Part shown: positions 14,120 to 20,112 of the stretch, piece after piece
Numbering within the stretch: the stretch's first letter is position 1
Layout of the letters: the number at the start of each line of letters is the position of its first letter
Virus record (IMG/VR): IMGVR_UViG_3300025141_000710
Span: 1-24,628 of that record
Reading direction: 5' to 3' (one strand)
DNA from: a virus
Length of the DNA: 24,628 nt
Program-made: the position numbers and the translations under genes
The notes under the pieces: model-generated
Seen by the model: only the letters and a program-made list of their open reading frames with translations
The model's database searches: none
Told to the model about the DNA's origin: nothing

Positions 14120-14174
14120 AATATAGTCACTTAAAGGCTATCAGTCAAGGTTTTTTGTGTTAAGGAAATGTAAA
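14120..14174 (-). promoter_or_regulatory. Repeated promoter module (unit at 14098)
   Basis: -10 TATATT 14120-14125, 17 bp, -35 TTGACT 14143-14148, then TTAACA at 14158 and TTTACA at 14169. The upstream hexamers are the least consensus of the set. Confidence 0.8.
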
Positions 14175-14371
14175 GGAAGTTTATACTGCATCCTTAATCG
14201 AACCTCGTCCAGCCACCCCTGATCTCCTTCAATGTGCAACTTAAACCTGAGTCTTTTGTTTGCCACATCCCCGTATCTGGAGCGCGCTGTTTCTTCTTTG
14301 TCAAGAACGATAGCAGGCTTCCCATCGAGGTCATAAAGCAGATCACCCACCTTCAACTTGTCGGTCCACAT
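14141..14371 (-). CDS. SH3-like GDLV-family protein, 76 aa
   Basis: The head DKLKVGDLLYDLDGK is followed by PAIVLDKEE and LRFKLHIEGDQGWLDEVRL. The end (LPLHFLNTKNLD) is encoded by the next promoter's hexamers. The start is uncertain: ATG at 14371, or a TTG six codons later directly before KVGDLL, as in the compact copies; both lie inside the previous gene's end. Confidence 0.75.
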   Translation of the reverse strand: MWTDKLKVGDLLYDLDGKPAIVLDKEETARSRYGDVANKRLRFKLHIEGDQGWLDEVRLRMQYKLPLHFLNTKNLD

Positions 14372-14597
14372 CCGAGACAATGATCAAATCCTCCTCATGG
14401 AAGCGCATGCGCTCCTCACTTTTTAACCACTTGACTTCGTACAACTTTCTGGCGTGTTCAGGCTTGTGGATTTGGGTCACGATACCAACACCGTGAACCC
14501 TTGCGTACTGTCGGCCCATCCCGCCGGGACCGGAGAGTTTAACGATGTCTCCGATCATCGGCGGTCTAAGCGGCGGTCGCCTGACGCTACTATGCAT
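14343..14597 (-). CDS. SH3-like GDLV-family protein, 84 aa
   Basis: ATG at 14597 overlaps the MoxR stop by 8 nt (ATGCATAG) after a GGTGGGGG run. A proline-rich lead (RRPPLRPP) precedes MIGDIVKLSGPGG; then VGIVTQIH and YEVKWLKSE, ending LIIVSDVDRQVEGG. Coupling to the ATPase suggests co-production, not necessarily a shared function. Confidence 0.78.
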   Translation of the reverse strand: MHSSVRRPPLRPPMIGDIVKLSGPGGMGRQYARVHGVGIVTQIHKPEHARKLYEVKWLKSEERMRFHEEDLIIVSDVDRQVEGG

Positions 14598-15675
14598 CGC
14601 CCCCACCAAGAATCTCGACAAGGTGATCACTCACTCGCGTACCCTCGGAAGTCTCTGCCTTGTGGAGAGCCACGACGTTGTTGATGTTGTCGGTGTCACC
14701 GAGAACCGTCCACAGCTTCATGGCTACCTCGGAAGGCAGGGACACAAAATACTGGGCGAGGTTGCCGATCTGTTCTTCGGTCAGATCCTCTTTGAATACC
14801 TCGGATGCCTCAAACTTCTCGATCATGGCAGCGTGGTCATTGATACCCCACTTCTCACACTTGGAGAGGTCACCGGCATCAAGAATGTCCTCGATGGTTA
14901 CCTGCCATTCGTACTTTTCAACGAAGTCGCGGAGCGATACGGCAGCTTCAAAGCCAAGGAACGCGGTCGCGAGGTTGAAAAGCATGTCACGATCACCATC
15001 CTCATCGAACACACCAACCGAGTCGGCGGTGTCACAGTATCGCTTCCAAGAGCGGCGGGACGGGTAAACCTTGTTAGGCTCAAAATCGCCCTCATGCTCC
15101 AAGTGCTTGCGGTTATGGTTCACAAAGTCCCACACGACGGAAGGGATCTTGCCATTCGCCCACTTCAACCAGTCCTCTGTGGAAGGCTCAACGTCGAACA
15201 CGGTCCAGCGGTCAAGTTCTGCCGGGTCCATTTCACCGACTTGATACTGAGCGCCATTTTCGCCACCGTTGACGGCAGCGACAACCAGAGTCTCAGGGTG
15301 CAGGTGCCAGCCATTGATCTTGCGGCTGTCAGTCAACTCAAACAGACCTTGACGGACTTCTTGAGTCGCACGGTCAACCTCATCCAAGAATAGCAACACA
15401 GGCTGCTCACAGGCTGTTACCAGCCAGTCAGGGGCGTTCCACGTAGTCGCCTTGCGACCATTGATAGACGTGTCAGCCGTGTCAGGCAGACCAAGCAAGT
15501 CGCCCTCTGTCATCTGTGAAGCACGGCGCTCCACCACTGGCAACTCGCGCTGCTCCGCGATCATATAGACCACCTCAGACTTGCCGACACCGTGGCGTCC
15601 ACGGATAAGCACCGGAAGGCGCGAGTTAAGGACGTGTGGGGCGACGGTCAGGAATGTTGCGAAGTCGATAGCCAT
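14590..15675 (-). CDS. MoxR-type AAA+ ATPase, 361 aa
   Basis: Walker A is GRHGVGKS (26-33), Walker B LLFLDEVD (94-101), sensor 1 VVAAVNG (131-137) and an arginine-finger region near ELDRW (153-158). These place it in the MoxR/APE-type AAA+ ATPases, chaperone-like machines that act with vWA proteins. The C-terminal half is acidic and helical. First gene of its unit, behind two tandem promoter modules. The likely partner is the metallopeptidase/vWA protein encoded two genes downstream in a separate unit. Confidence 0.92.
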   Translation of the reverse strand: MAIDFATFLTVAPHVLNSRLPVLIRGRHGVGKSEVVYMIAEQRELPVVERRASQMTEGDLLGLPDTADTSINGRKATTWNAPDWLVTACEQPVLLFLDEVDRATQEVRQGLFELTDSRKINGWHLHPETLVVAAVNGGENGAQYQVGEMDPAELDRWTVFDVEPSTEDWLKWANGKIPSVVWDFVNHNRKHLEHEGDFEPNKVYPSRRSWKRYCDTADSVGVFDEDGDRDMLFNLATAFLGFEAAVSLRDFVEKYEWQVTIEDILDAGDLSKCEKWGINDHAAMIEKFEASEVFKEDLTEEQIGNLAQYFVSLPSEVAMKLWTVLGDTDNINNVVALHKAETSEGTRVSDHLVEILGGGDA

Positions 15676-15722
15676 GATGTGATTCTCCGTGAGAGTGTTT
15701 GAGTTCTTTGCCTTACACTATA

Positions 15723-15777
15723 AATATAGCACCGAATGGGCTTTTAGTCAAGGTTTTTGTTGTCAGGTAAATGTCAG
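15723..15777 (-). promoter_or_regulatory. Repeated promoter module (MoxR unit, proximal)
   Basis: -10 TATATT 15723-15728, 17 bp, -35 TTGACT 15746-15751, then CTGACA at 15761 and CTGACA at 15772. Leader to the ATG is about 40 nt, longer than usual. Confidence 0.83.
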
Positions 15778-15825
15778 AGGTTTTTGTTATCGGCTGACAA
15801 CTTTTATTCTCTTTCTTACCCTTAT

Positions 15826-15880
15826 AATATAATCGCTTAACCCTCGCCCGTCAAGGCGAGAGTTGTCAGGTGAATGTCAG
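15826..15880 (-). promoter_or_regulatory. Repeated promoter module without its own gene
   Basis: -10 TATATT 15826-15831, 17 bp, -35 TTGACG 15849-15854, then CTGACA at 15864 and CTGACA at 15875. Only about 50 bp separate its -10 from the next module, with no ATG between them. Confidence 0.82.
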
Positions 15881-15882
15881 GT

Positions 15883-16761
15883 CTACAAACGACCCTTCCA
15901 GTGTTCTTCAAGTCCGAGATCCCGGATCACTTGCGCGGTTTCGCCAGAAGGCCACGCATAGGTGTGCTGACGTTGCTTCTCATACTTGCCGCCCTTGGTA
16001 GGGAAATGACCGGCAACGTCGATGGTGGAAGGATCGCAGTCCAGCCAGCCAGCAGGCGGGTCAAGGGTCGGGATGAGCGAAGCGGCGGGTGCCTTTTGTC
16101 CCTCGGCGGCTGCATAGCCGCGAGCATCCTCAAAGTTTTCCAGCATCTTCGCAACCTTATCGCGAGAAGTCCAGCGGCTCTGATTAGCCGATGCCAGCTT
16201 GCCTGCCTCGACGTGATATATCCACATGGTAGGGCGCTGCGCTGTGACTGCGCTCCAGTCCACACTTTTAACGTAACGGAGTGATGTGTATGTCGACCAC
16301 TCGTTATCTGGCCCATGATAGCCAGTGGTGCGGATAGGGATCATCGAACCCACGCCGATACCCATGTTGACTGCACCCTCAAACGCAGCAGCGCGAGCGC
16401 GCCGAGATTCCTCGACAAATACCAGCTTGTCGCGCTTCACTGTCTCGCACACGCGGCGGGTGTGTCCTGTCTCGCAACAATAGCCACATGTCACGTTCTT
16501 CATGCGCTCGGCTTTCGCTGTCTTGTTTGTGACCTTCTCGCCTGTCGCGGGATCGATCTTGGTACGCTTCATGTATTGCTTGCGAAACCGATCAGCCTCG
16601 CGCATGTACCGATCTGCTGTGTCCTGATCTTCTGTGTCGCGAGCGATCCGCACGTAACGCGCATACTTGTCAAGATAATCCTGTGTGAGTTTGGGACACT
16701 TACGCTTGTTGTGTCCTTGGCGGTAGCAGTGTGAGCAGGTAACGGTTCCAGACCAAGACAT
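15883..16761 (-). CDS. Double CCHC zinc-knuckle protein, 292 aa
   Basis: Two zinc knuckles of the C-x2-C-x4-H-x4-C type: C9-C12-H17-C22 (CSHCYRQGHNKRKC) and C92-C95-H100-C105 (CGYCCETGHTRRVC), separated by a basic helical stretch. Such knuckles bind single-stranded RNA or DNA. The C-terminal 180 residues are a separate, unrecognised domain, with VYHVEAG-like strands and a basic end. Single-gene unit, SD AAGGAG. An apparent N-terminal extension upstream is translated promoter. A nucleic-acid chaperone or RNA regulator is plausible. Confidence 0.88.
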   Translation of the reverse strand: MSWSGTVTCSHCYRQGHNKRKCPKLTQDYLDKYARYVRIARDTEDQDTADRYMREADRFRKQYMKRTKIDPATGEKVTNKTAKAERMKNVTCGYCCETGHTRRVCETVKRDKLVFVEESRRARAAAFEGAVNMGIGVGSMIPIRTTGYHGPDNEWSTYTSLRYVKSVDWSAVTAQRPTMWIYHVEAGKLASANQSRWTSRDKVAKMLENFEDARGYAAAEGQKAPAASLIPTLDPPAGWLDCDPSTIDVAGHFPTKGGKYEKQRQHTYAWPSGETAQVIRDLGLEEHWKGRL

Positions 16762-16786
16762 AATGATTTCTCCTTTCTATACCTAT

Positions 16787-16841
16787 AATATAGCACCGGA
16801 TGGGGCGCTTGTCAAGGTTTGAGTTGTCAAGCAGTTGTCAA
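16787..16841 (-). promoter_or_regulatory. Repeated promoter module (zinc-knuckle unit)
   Basis: -10 TATATT 16787-16792, 17 bp, -35 TTGACA 16810-16815, then TTGACA at 16825 (holding the upstream TGA) and TTGACA at 16836: all three hexamers are perfect. Confidence 0.87.
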
Positions 16842-17015
16842 GTGATCTAAGCCACTTTCACCGCACCACTCTTTAGATCCGGGACCGAACAAGGAATGTC
16901 CTTGCGTAGTCCATAGCACACGATAACTAACGCCATCACAGCGAGAAGCCTTCTTGTCAATAATCATGCCGATCTGATCGGTCAGAAAATGTTTAACCAA
17001 ATCACCGACTTGCAC
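16827..17015 (-). CDS. SH3-like GDLV-family protein, 62 aa
   Basis: GTG start at 17015 in a 14-nt overlap. The head is MQVGDLVKHFLTD, then IGMIIDKKA and YRVLWTTQG, ending LDHLTTA, which is hexamer-encoded. The extra cysteines (RCDG, EWCGE) are unusual for the family. Confidence 0.82.
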   Translation of the reverse strand: MQVGDLVKHFLTDQIGMIIDKKASRCDGVSYRVLWTTQGHSLFGPGSKEWCGESGLDHLTTA

Positions 17016-17172
17016 TAAGCACCTCCAACAATAGACCAGACTCGATCTTGGGCTTGCGTTCATCTGTCCACATCACCCACACATCGGCAGGCTTTGCCCA
17101 TCGCTTTTTGCAAGCGCCCAAAACAAGACCAACCGATCCTCTCCACGTTACTAATGTTCCTGTTTTAAGCAT
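17002..17172 (-). CDS. SH3-like GDLV-family protein, 56 aa
   Basis: First gene of its unit (GGGAGAGAT before ATG). A divergent head MLKTGTLVTWRG, then VGLVLGACK and VWVMWTDERK, ending LEVLSASR through the overlap. G-T-L replaces G-D-L; the rest fits the family. Confidence 0.8.
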   Translation of the reverse strand: MLKTGTLVTWRGSVGLVLGACKKRWAKPADVWVMWTDERKPKIESGLLLEVLSASR

Positions 17173-17191
17173 ATCTCTCCCTTACCCTTAT

Positions 17192-17245
17192 AATATAACA
17201 CCCATACAGGCAAAGTCAATCAAAGTTGTGTCAGGAGAATGTCAA
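17192..17245 (-). promoter_or_regulatory. Repeated promoter module (unit at 17172)
   Basis: -10 TATATT 17192-17197, 16 bp, -35 TTGACT 17214-17219, then CTGACA at 17229 and TTGACA at 17240, the last containing the upstream TGA stop. Confidence 0.82.
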
Positions 17246-17418
17246 GAAGTATTTATAATCGACAACCATTTGATAGGCTCCCACGATGACTCAGCATCCT
17301 CGATCCAATATACTTGCACGCGATCCGTCTGTAAATGTCCTCTTGGCTTTGTTCGCAAAACAATACCCGTAGTTGGTTCAATAGAACCGGGCATGTGTAC
17401 CAGATCACCGACTTGCAT
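17242..17418 (-). CDS. SH3-like GDLV-family protein, 58 aa
   Basis: The head is MQVGDLVHMPGS, then TGIVLRTKP and VQVYWIEDAESSWEPI, ending LSIINTS at a TGA within a promoter hexamer. It starts inside the previous gene's end (14 nt) and, as last gene, lacks the ASR/ESR tail. Confidence 0.82.
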   Translation of the reverse strand: MQVGDLVHMPGSIEPTTGIVLRTKPRGHLQTDRVQVYWIEDAESSWEPIKWLSIINTS

Positions 17419-17590
17419 TGATCACCATTAAGTTTCGATCACTAATGATCTCGGATTTACCATCGGACCATTGAACCAGCCACCAAGCGACAGGAACACT
17501 ATCCATTCCAGTGTTCTTGACAACGATACCGACAAGGGCCGAAAGGTTAAACATATTGCGCCTGTACTTTACCAGATCACCGACTTGCAT
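17405..17590 (-). CDS. SH3-like GDLV-family protein, 61 aa
   Basis: The head is MQVGDLVKYRRNM, then VGIVVKNTG and WWLVQWSDGKSEII, ending LMVINASR. W-S-D-G is the family's commonest third-strand motif. Overlaps of 14 nt occur at both ends. The head MQV (GCAAGTCGG) is shared with its two nearest downstream neighbours, so recent local duplication is likely. Confidence 0.85.
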   Translation of the reverse strand: MQVGDLVKYRRNMFNLSALVGIVVKNTGMDSVPVAWWLVQWSDGKSEIISDRNLMVINASR

Positions 17591-17744
17591 TTAATACCTC
17601 CAAGTGTTGCCGTTGAAAGCAACACATACGATTGTTGTGTGTCAGTATGACACCCCACAAACCGGACACCTTGAAGAACTCAACAATGATGCCCGTAGCA
17701 CCATCGCTCACCGTCCGACATTTAACTAAATCACCAACTTTCAT
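17577..17744 (-). CDS. SH3-like GDLV-family protein, 55 aa, leaderless
   Basis: The head is MKVGDLVKCRTVSDG, then TGIIVEFFK and WGVILTHNN, ending HLEVLNASR. The ATG lies 6 nt after the -10 hexamer, so the predicted transcript starts at or next to the A of ATG and has no ribosome site. Its end encodes the SD (GGAGGT) and start of the next gene. Confidence 0.8.
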   Translation of the reverse strand: MKVGDLVKCRTVSDGATGIIVEFFKVSGLWGVILTHNNRMCCFQRQHLEVLNASR

Positions 17745-17750
17745 ATATAT

Positions 17751-17805
17751 AATATAACACAGGGGAATGGGGTTTGCAAGGGTGATCGTGTCAGGAGAAT
17801 GTCAA
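17751..17805 (-). promoter_or_regulatory. Repeated promoter module, leaderless type
   Basis: -10 TATATT 17751-17756, 17 bp, -35 TTGCAA 17774-17779 (poor), then CTGACA at 17789 and TTGACA at 17800. ATG at 17744. Confidence 0.82.
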
Positions 17806-17954
17806 GAAGCATTTACTAACTGCATGTATTCGATGGCTACTTTGTTGCCATTGTGAAGTTTAACGAACCTGCCGGTTTCCTTTCTGCCCCACACCTCCAC
17901 GATGATGCTGTGATTTCTATGGTATCTGTCATATACCAGATCACCGACTTTCAT
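17802..17954 (-). CDS. SH3-like GDLV-family protein, 50 aa
   Basis: The smallest copy. The head is MKVGDLVYDRYHR, then SIIVEVWGR and GRFVKLHNGNK, ending MQLVNAS, with TGA in a promoter hexamer. ATGA overlap with the preceding gene. N-G replaces D-G in the third-strand turn. Confidence 0.78.
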   Translation of the reverse strand: MKVGDLVYDRYHRNHSIIVEVWGRKETGRFVKLHNGNKVAIEYMQLVNAS

Positions 17955-18145
17955 GCTTCCACCTTCATTAGATCATATTCCCACATTCGTTCGCTAATGC
18001 CGCCACAAGTCCACCGCACCCTGAATACATCGTTGTCGGCAGTGCTTGTCTTGCCGCTGACCTCTGCCAAGATAATACCAAGCAAGGGATTTTCCGGCTC
18101 CACCTCACGCAAATACACAGCTTTCACCAAATCACCGACTTTCAT
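17951..18145 (-). CDS. SH3-like GDLV-family protein, 64 aa
   Basis: The head is MKVGDLVKAVYLRE, then LGIILAEVSG and FRVRWTCGGISE, ending YDLMKVEA. Joined to both neighbours by 4-nt ATGA overlaps instead of 14-nt ones, so it ends without an ESR tail although it is not last in its unit. Confidence 0.83.
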   Translation of the reverse strand: MKVGDLVKAVYLREVEPENPLLGIILAEVSGKTSTADNDVFRVRWTCGGISERMWEYDLMKVEA

Positions 18146-18306
18146 ACGCTCACCAAAACTTTAACGTCACTTTCAGCCGCTAAGATATTGCGTGGATGGT
18201 TCTGCGGTTTGACATGAACCCCGTCCTTATCAACATCAACAACGACACCCAGCTTTTCGCCGTAGTGCTTTGTTCGCACTCTTACTAAATCTCCAACTTT
18301 AGGCAT
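18142..18306 (-). CDS. SH3-like GDLV-family protein, 54 aa
   Basis: First gene of its unit, with GGAGAAAAT before ATG. The head is MPKVGDLVRVRTKHYG, then LGVVVDVDK and VHVKPQNHP, ending VKVLVSV. The extra proline after M may reflect a start not constrained by an upstream overlapping gene. Confidence 0.8.
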   Translation of the reverse strand: MPKVGDLVRVRTKHYGEKLGVVVDVDKDGVHVKPQNHPRNILAAESDVKVLVSV

Positions 18307-18325
18307 ATTTTCTCCTTACTCTATA

Positions 18326-18380
18326 AATATAAGACCGCGAAGCGGTTACGGCAAGTTTTTTCTTGTCAAGAAGGTGTCAA
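18326..18380 (-). promoter_or_regulatory. Repeated promoter module (unit at 18306)
   Basis: -10 TATATT 18326-18331, 17 bp, -35 TTGCCG 18349-18354 (poor), then TTGACA at 18364 (holding the upstream TGA) and TTGACA at 18375. Confidence 0.82.
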
Positions 18381-18578
18381 GGGATCTAACATCTTTAAGA
18401 ATGAGCGATCCGTGATTCGCCTTTCACCTCCCAATATAAACGCATGGTTTACGATGGTCACGCCATCGGATCGATTGATAATATCTTCACCCAAGTATAA
18501 CGCAGGTTTGCCCTTCCACTCGCTAAACGTGTGATGTGTGCCTCGCTTGCTCAAAATGTATAACTCACCCACTTTCAC
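18366..18578 (-). CDS. SH3-like GDLV-family protein, 70 aa
   Basis: GTG start at 18578 in a 14-nt overlap. A divergent head MKVGELYILSKRG; a central KGKPALYLGED replaces the G-I-V strand, and the end is RSFLKMLDPLTPS. The longer middle (TIVNHAFILGGERR) suggests a diverged loop. Confidence 0.78.
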   Translation of the reverse strand: MKVGELYILSKRGTHHTFSEWKGKPALYLGEDIINRSDGVTIVNHAFILGGERRITDRSFLKMLDPLTPS

Positions 18579-18732
18579 TGACTGTCTCCAAGTGTTTGTG
18601 GTGGACGTACTTTGTTTGACCGTCAGGCCACAGAACGCCGATAAGCGCCTTCGCTGTGTTGTGGGTTGCCACCACAAGCCTCGGATCGTGCCACAGCCCA
18701 CGCGCAGATACCACCAAATCACCGACCTTCAC
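18565..18732 (-). CDS. SH3-like GDLV-family protein, 55 aa
   Basis: GTG start in a 14-nt overlap. The head is MKVGDLVVSARG, then PRLVVATHN and IGVLWPDGQTKYV, ending LETVSESG. The usual last R is G because the next gene reads GTGAAAGTGGGTGA, which directly illustrates that the tail is dictated by the next start. Confidence 0.82.
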   Translation of the reverse strand: MKVGDLVVSARGLWHDPRLVVATHNTAKALIGVLWPDGQTKYVHHKHLETVSESG

Positions 18733-18910
18733 TAACCACCTCTAACCAACTCTCGGGTTCCCACTCGACTTTACCGGGCTTCGGAAGCCACATAATGCCG
18801 ATCTGAACGGACTTGTGCAACTCGCTCGGATGAACATTGACCACAAGACCAACAAGCCCTGTGTCATAGTGCTTCATTCTCACCAGATCGCCGGTTCTAA
18901 CCCTGCTCAC
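18719..18910 (-). CDS. SH3-like GDLV-family protein, 63 aa
   Basis: GTG start. The head is MSRVRTGDLVRMKHYD, two residues longer than usual before G-D-L; then VGLVVNVHP and IGIMWLPKPGK, ending WLEVVSEGR. Overlaps of 14 nt at both ends. Confidence 0.82.
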   Translation of the reverse strand: MSRVRTGDLVRMKHYDTGLVGLVVNVHPSELHKSVQIGIMWLPKPGKVEWEPESWLEVVSEGR

Positions 18911-19097
18911 TGACTACCTCCAAAGTACACGTTGAATGGTTTGAATAGTCGGTCCATCGGGTCGTCCACAGTACCTCTACTTCTTCGGGATCTCCGATTT
19001 CTTCTGGATCGATACATGTAACGAGTCCCAATGGGCGATCACCGAACTGACCGGCTGAACCCCAAGCTGCGATTGTTACCAGAGCGCCGACTTTCAT
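18897..19097 (-). CDS. SH3-like GDLV-family protein, 66 aa
   Basis: The head is MKVGALVTIAAWG (D replaced by A), then LGLVTCIDP and VEVLWTTRWTDY, ending LEVVSEQG. It starts by an ATGA overlap with the non-family gene upstream and ends in a 14-nt overlap. Confidence 0.8.
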   Translation of the reverse strand: MKVGALVTIAAWGSAGQFGDRPLGLVTCIDPEEIGDPEEVEVLWTTRWTDYSNHSTCTLEVVSEQG

Positions 19098-19372
19098 CGC
19101 TCACCTCTAAAGATACGGTCAGCGAATCGCTTGGCGTTGCGAAGGTTGCCCATGTCAGCCATGTCTTTGACCTGATTAGATTCCTCATCGTTCAGATGAT
19201 TAACAGACTCCTTCATAAACTTGCGAAGCATCTTGATAAACTCAATCTTGCCAAACGATTCTTTGTGGCTTGTGCCGTTGGTCACGTACTTATCGTGCAT
19301 CAGCCTTGTCATGGTTAGTGCAGCTTGGATGCCCTTCGTGTCCTCGGAGTCTATAACGATTGTCATTTTCAT
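19094..19372 (-). CDS. Hypothetical helical protein, 92 aa, leaderless
   Basis: First gene of its unit; the ATG is 6 nt from the -10, so the transcript is predicted leaderless. A beta start (MKMTIVIDSEDTKG) leads to helices (IQAALTMTRLMHDKY, then FGKIEFIKMLRKFMKE, then NAKRFADRIFRGER). Small phage proteins with a MKITIELD-like start and FADRIF end look similar; function unknown. Confidence 0.8.
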   Translation of the reverse strand: MKMTIVIDSEDTKGIQAALTMTRLMHDKYVTNGTSHKESFGKIEFIKMLRKFMKESVNHLNDEESNQVKDMADMGNLRNAKRFADRIFRGER

Positions 19373-19378
19373 ACTTAT

Positions 19379-19432
19379 AATATAACCACTTCGGGGGCAT
19401 TGTCAATGTTGCGCTTGTCAAGCGGTTGTCAA
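19379..19432 (-). promoter_or_regulatory. Repeated promoter module, leaderless type
   Basis: -10 TATATT 19379-19384, 16 bp, -35 TTGACA 19401-19406, then TTGACA at 19416 and TTGACA at 19427. ATG at 19372. Confidence 0.84.
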
Positions 19433-19446
19433 AAAGGAAAATTTTA

Positions 19447-19460
19447 GCGGAAAAATCCGC
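19447..19460 (-). terminator. Possible intrinsic terminator after the tRNAs
   Basis: On the minus strand GCGGA-TTTT-TCCGC forms a 5-bp stem with a 4-nt loop, followed by TAAAATTTTCCTTTTT. It lies just after the last tRNA and before the next promoter. Short stem, so moderate support; it is the only such hairpin I noticed between units. Confidence 0.5.
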
Positions 19461-19468
19461 GATCAAAA

Positions 19469-19545
19469 TGGTGGGCTTTGTGGGACTTGAACCCACGACC
19501 GACCGGTTATGAGCCGGATGCTCTGACCAACTGAGCTAAAAGCCC
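19469..19545 (-). tRNA. tRNA with CAT anticodon (Met or Ile2)
   Basis: A 77-nt cloverleaf: acceptor GGGCTTT/AAAGCCC, D stem GCTC/GAGC, anticodon loop CTCATAA (anticodon 19509-19511), T stem GTGGG/CCCAC, and an encoded CCA. The paired G1-C72 end argues against an initiator. Elongator tRNA-Met or the lysidine-modified tRNA-Ile cannot be separated by eye. The anticodon stem has an outer T-T mismatch. Confidence 0.93.
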
Positions 19546-19557
19546 TCAAAATGTAAA

Positions 19558-19633
19558 TGGTGGGACCACTGGGACTTGAACCCAGAACCTGCGGGTTAAA
19601 AGCCCGATGCTCTACCAGTTGAGCTATGGACCC
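19558..19633 (-). tRNA. tRNA-Lys (TTT anticodon)
   Basis: A 76-nt cloverleaf: acceptor GGGTCCA/TGGTCCC with a T-T mismatch at pair 4-69, D stem GCTC/GAGC, anticodon loop CTTTTAA (anticodon 19598-19600), T stem CTGGG/CCCAG, encoded CCA. Its first base is also the last base of the preceding gene's TAG stop, so mRNA and tRNA come from one transcript and need processing. Confidence 0.93.
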
Positions 19634-20034
19634 TAAAACCTGATGCTTCTCTCAATACAAATATCGCCCCACATCGCATCGCCGCGCTGTTCGTTGTCAT
19701 CCATTTCTTCGCCAATGCGAATAAACTTGTAAAAGTCGGCTGCGTATGTGGTGATTTCCTTTCCTTCGGCATCTTTTTTGCCCGTGGGAAGATCCTCGGA
19801 GTCGCACCAGTTCATAAAGTCTTCAATGGCGCTCACGCACTCAAATGAATCATACCACTTGAGCCAGCCCCACTTGAAAAGAAACGATCCCTTTTCTCCA
19901 TTATAGTCTTTGACTGTGTGATCGGTATCGGCAAAGCACAACTCTCTGGCCTGTGGCGACTTGGCCATTGTGACCATAAACTGTGGCATCACTTCTGGAC
20001 CCACATACAAAACGACTTCGGAACGATAACCCAT
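19633..20034 (-). CDS. MGYRSEV-type phage protein, 133 aa
   Basis: Start MGYRSEVVLYVGPE follows AAGGAG; a longer upstream reading is translated promoter. The opening M-G-Y-R-S-[ED]-V, the central W-x-K-W-Y-D and late F-I-R-I-G-E-E-x-D-D are, from memory, typical of a widespread phage family of unknown function. It is the protein-coding head of a unit that ends in two tRNAs. Confidence 0.85.
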   Translation of the reverse strand: MGYRSEVVLYVGPEVMPQFMVTMAKSPQARELCFADTDHTVKDYNGEKGSFLFKWGWLKWYDSFECVSAIEDFMNWCDSEDLPTGKKDAEGKEITTYAADFYKFIRIGEEMDDNEQRGDAMWGDICIERSIRF

Positions 20035-20057
20035 TTCTTTCTCCTTTCTATACCTAT

Positions 20058-20112
20058 AATATAACACCGAATGGGTCCAATGGCAACCCTTATCCTGTCA
20101 ACTAAATGTCAA
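20058..20112 (-). promoter_or_regulatory. Repeated promoter module (tRNA-containing unit)
   Basis: -10 TATATT 20058-20063, 17 bp, -35 TTGCCA 20081-20086, then TTGACA at 20096 and TTGACA at 20107. Confidence 0.83.

Noticed and set aside
14545-15393. Long plus-strand ORF of 282 codons
   Set aside because: It lies opposite the MoxR ATPase gene, which has clear motifs, and has no recognisable sequence or ribosome site. All other plus-strand ORFs likewise mirror well-supported minus-strand genes.
16569-16796. ORFs starting MLYYRYRKEK or similar (also near 20067, 21918, 12260)
   Set aside because: These first residues are the translation of the TATATTATAGG...AAGGAG promoter and leader; the true starts follow the ribosome site.
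19469-19545. Initiator tRNA-fMet
   Set aside because: The acceptor end is a paired G1-C72, whereas bacterial initiators have an unpaired first position, and the anticodon stem is not the typical initiator type.
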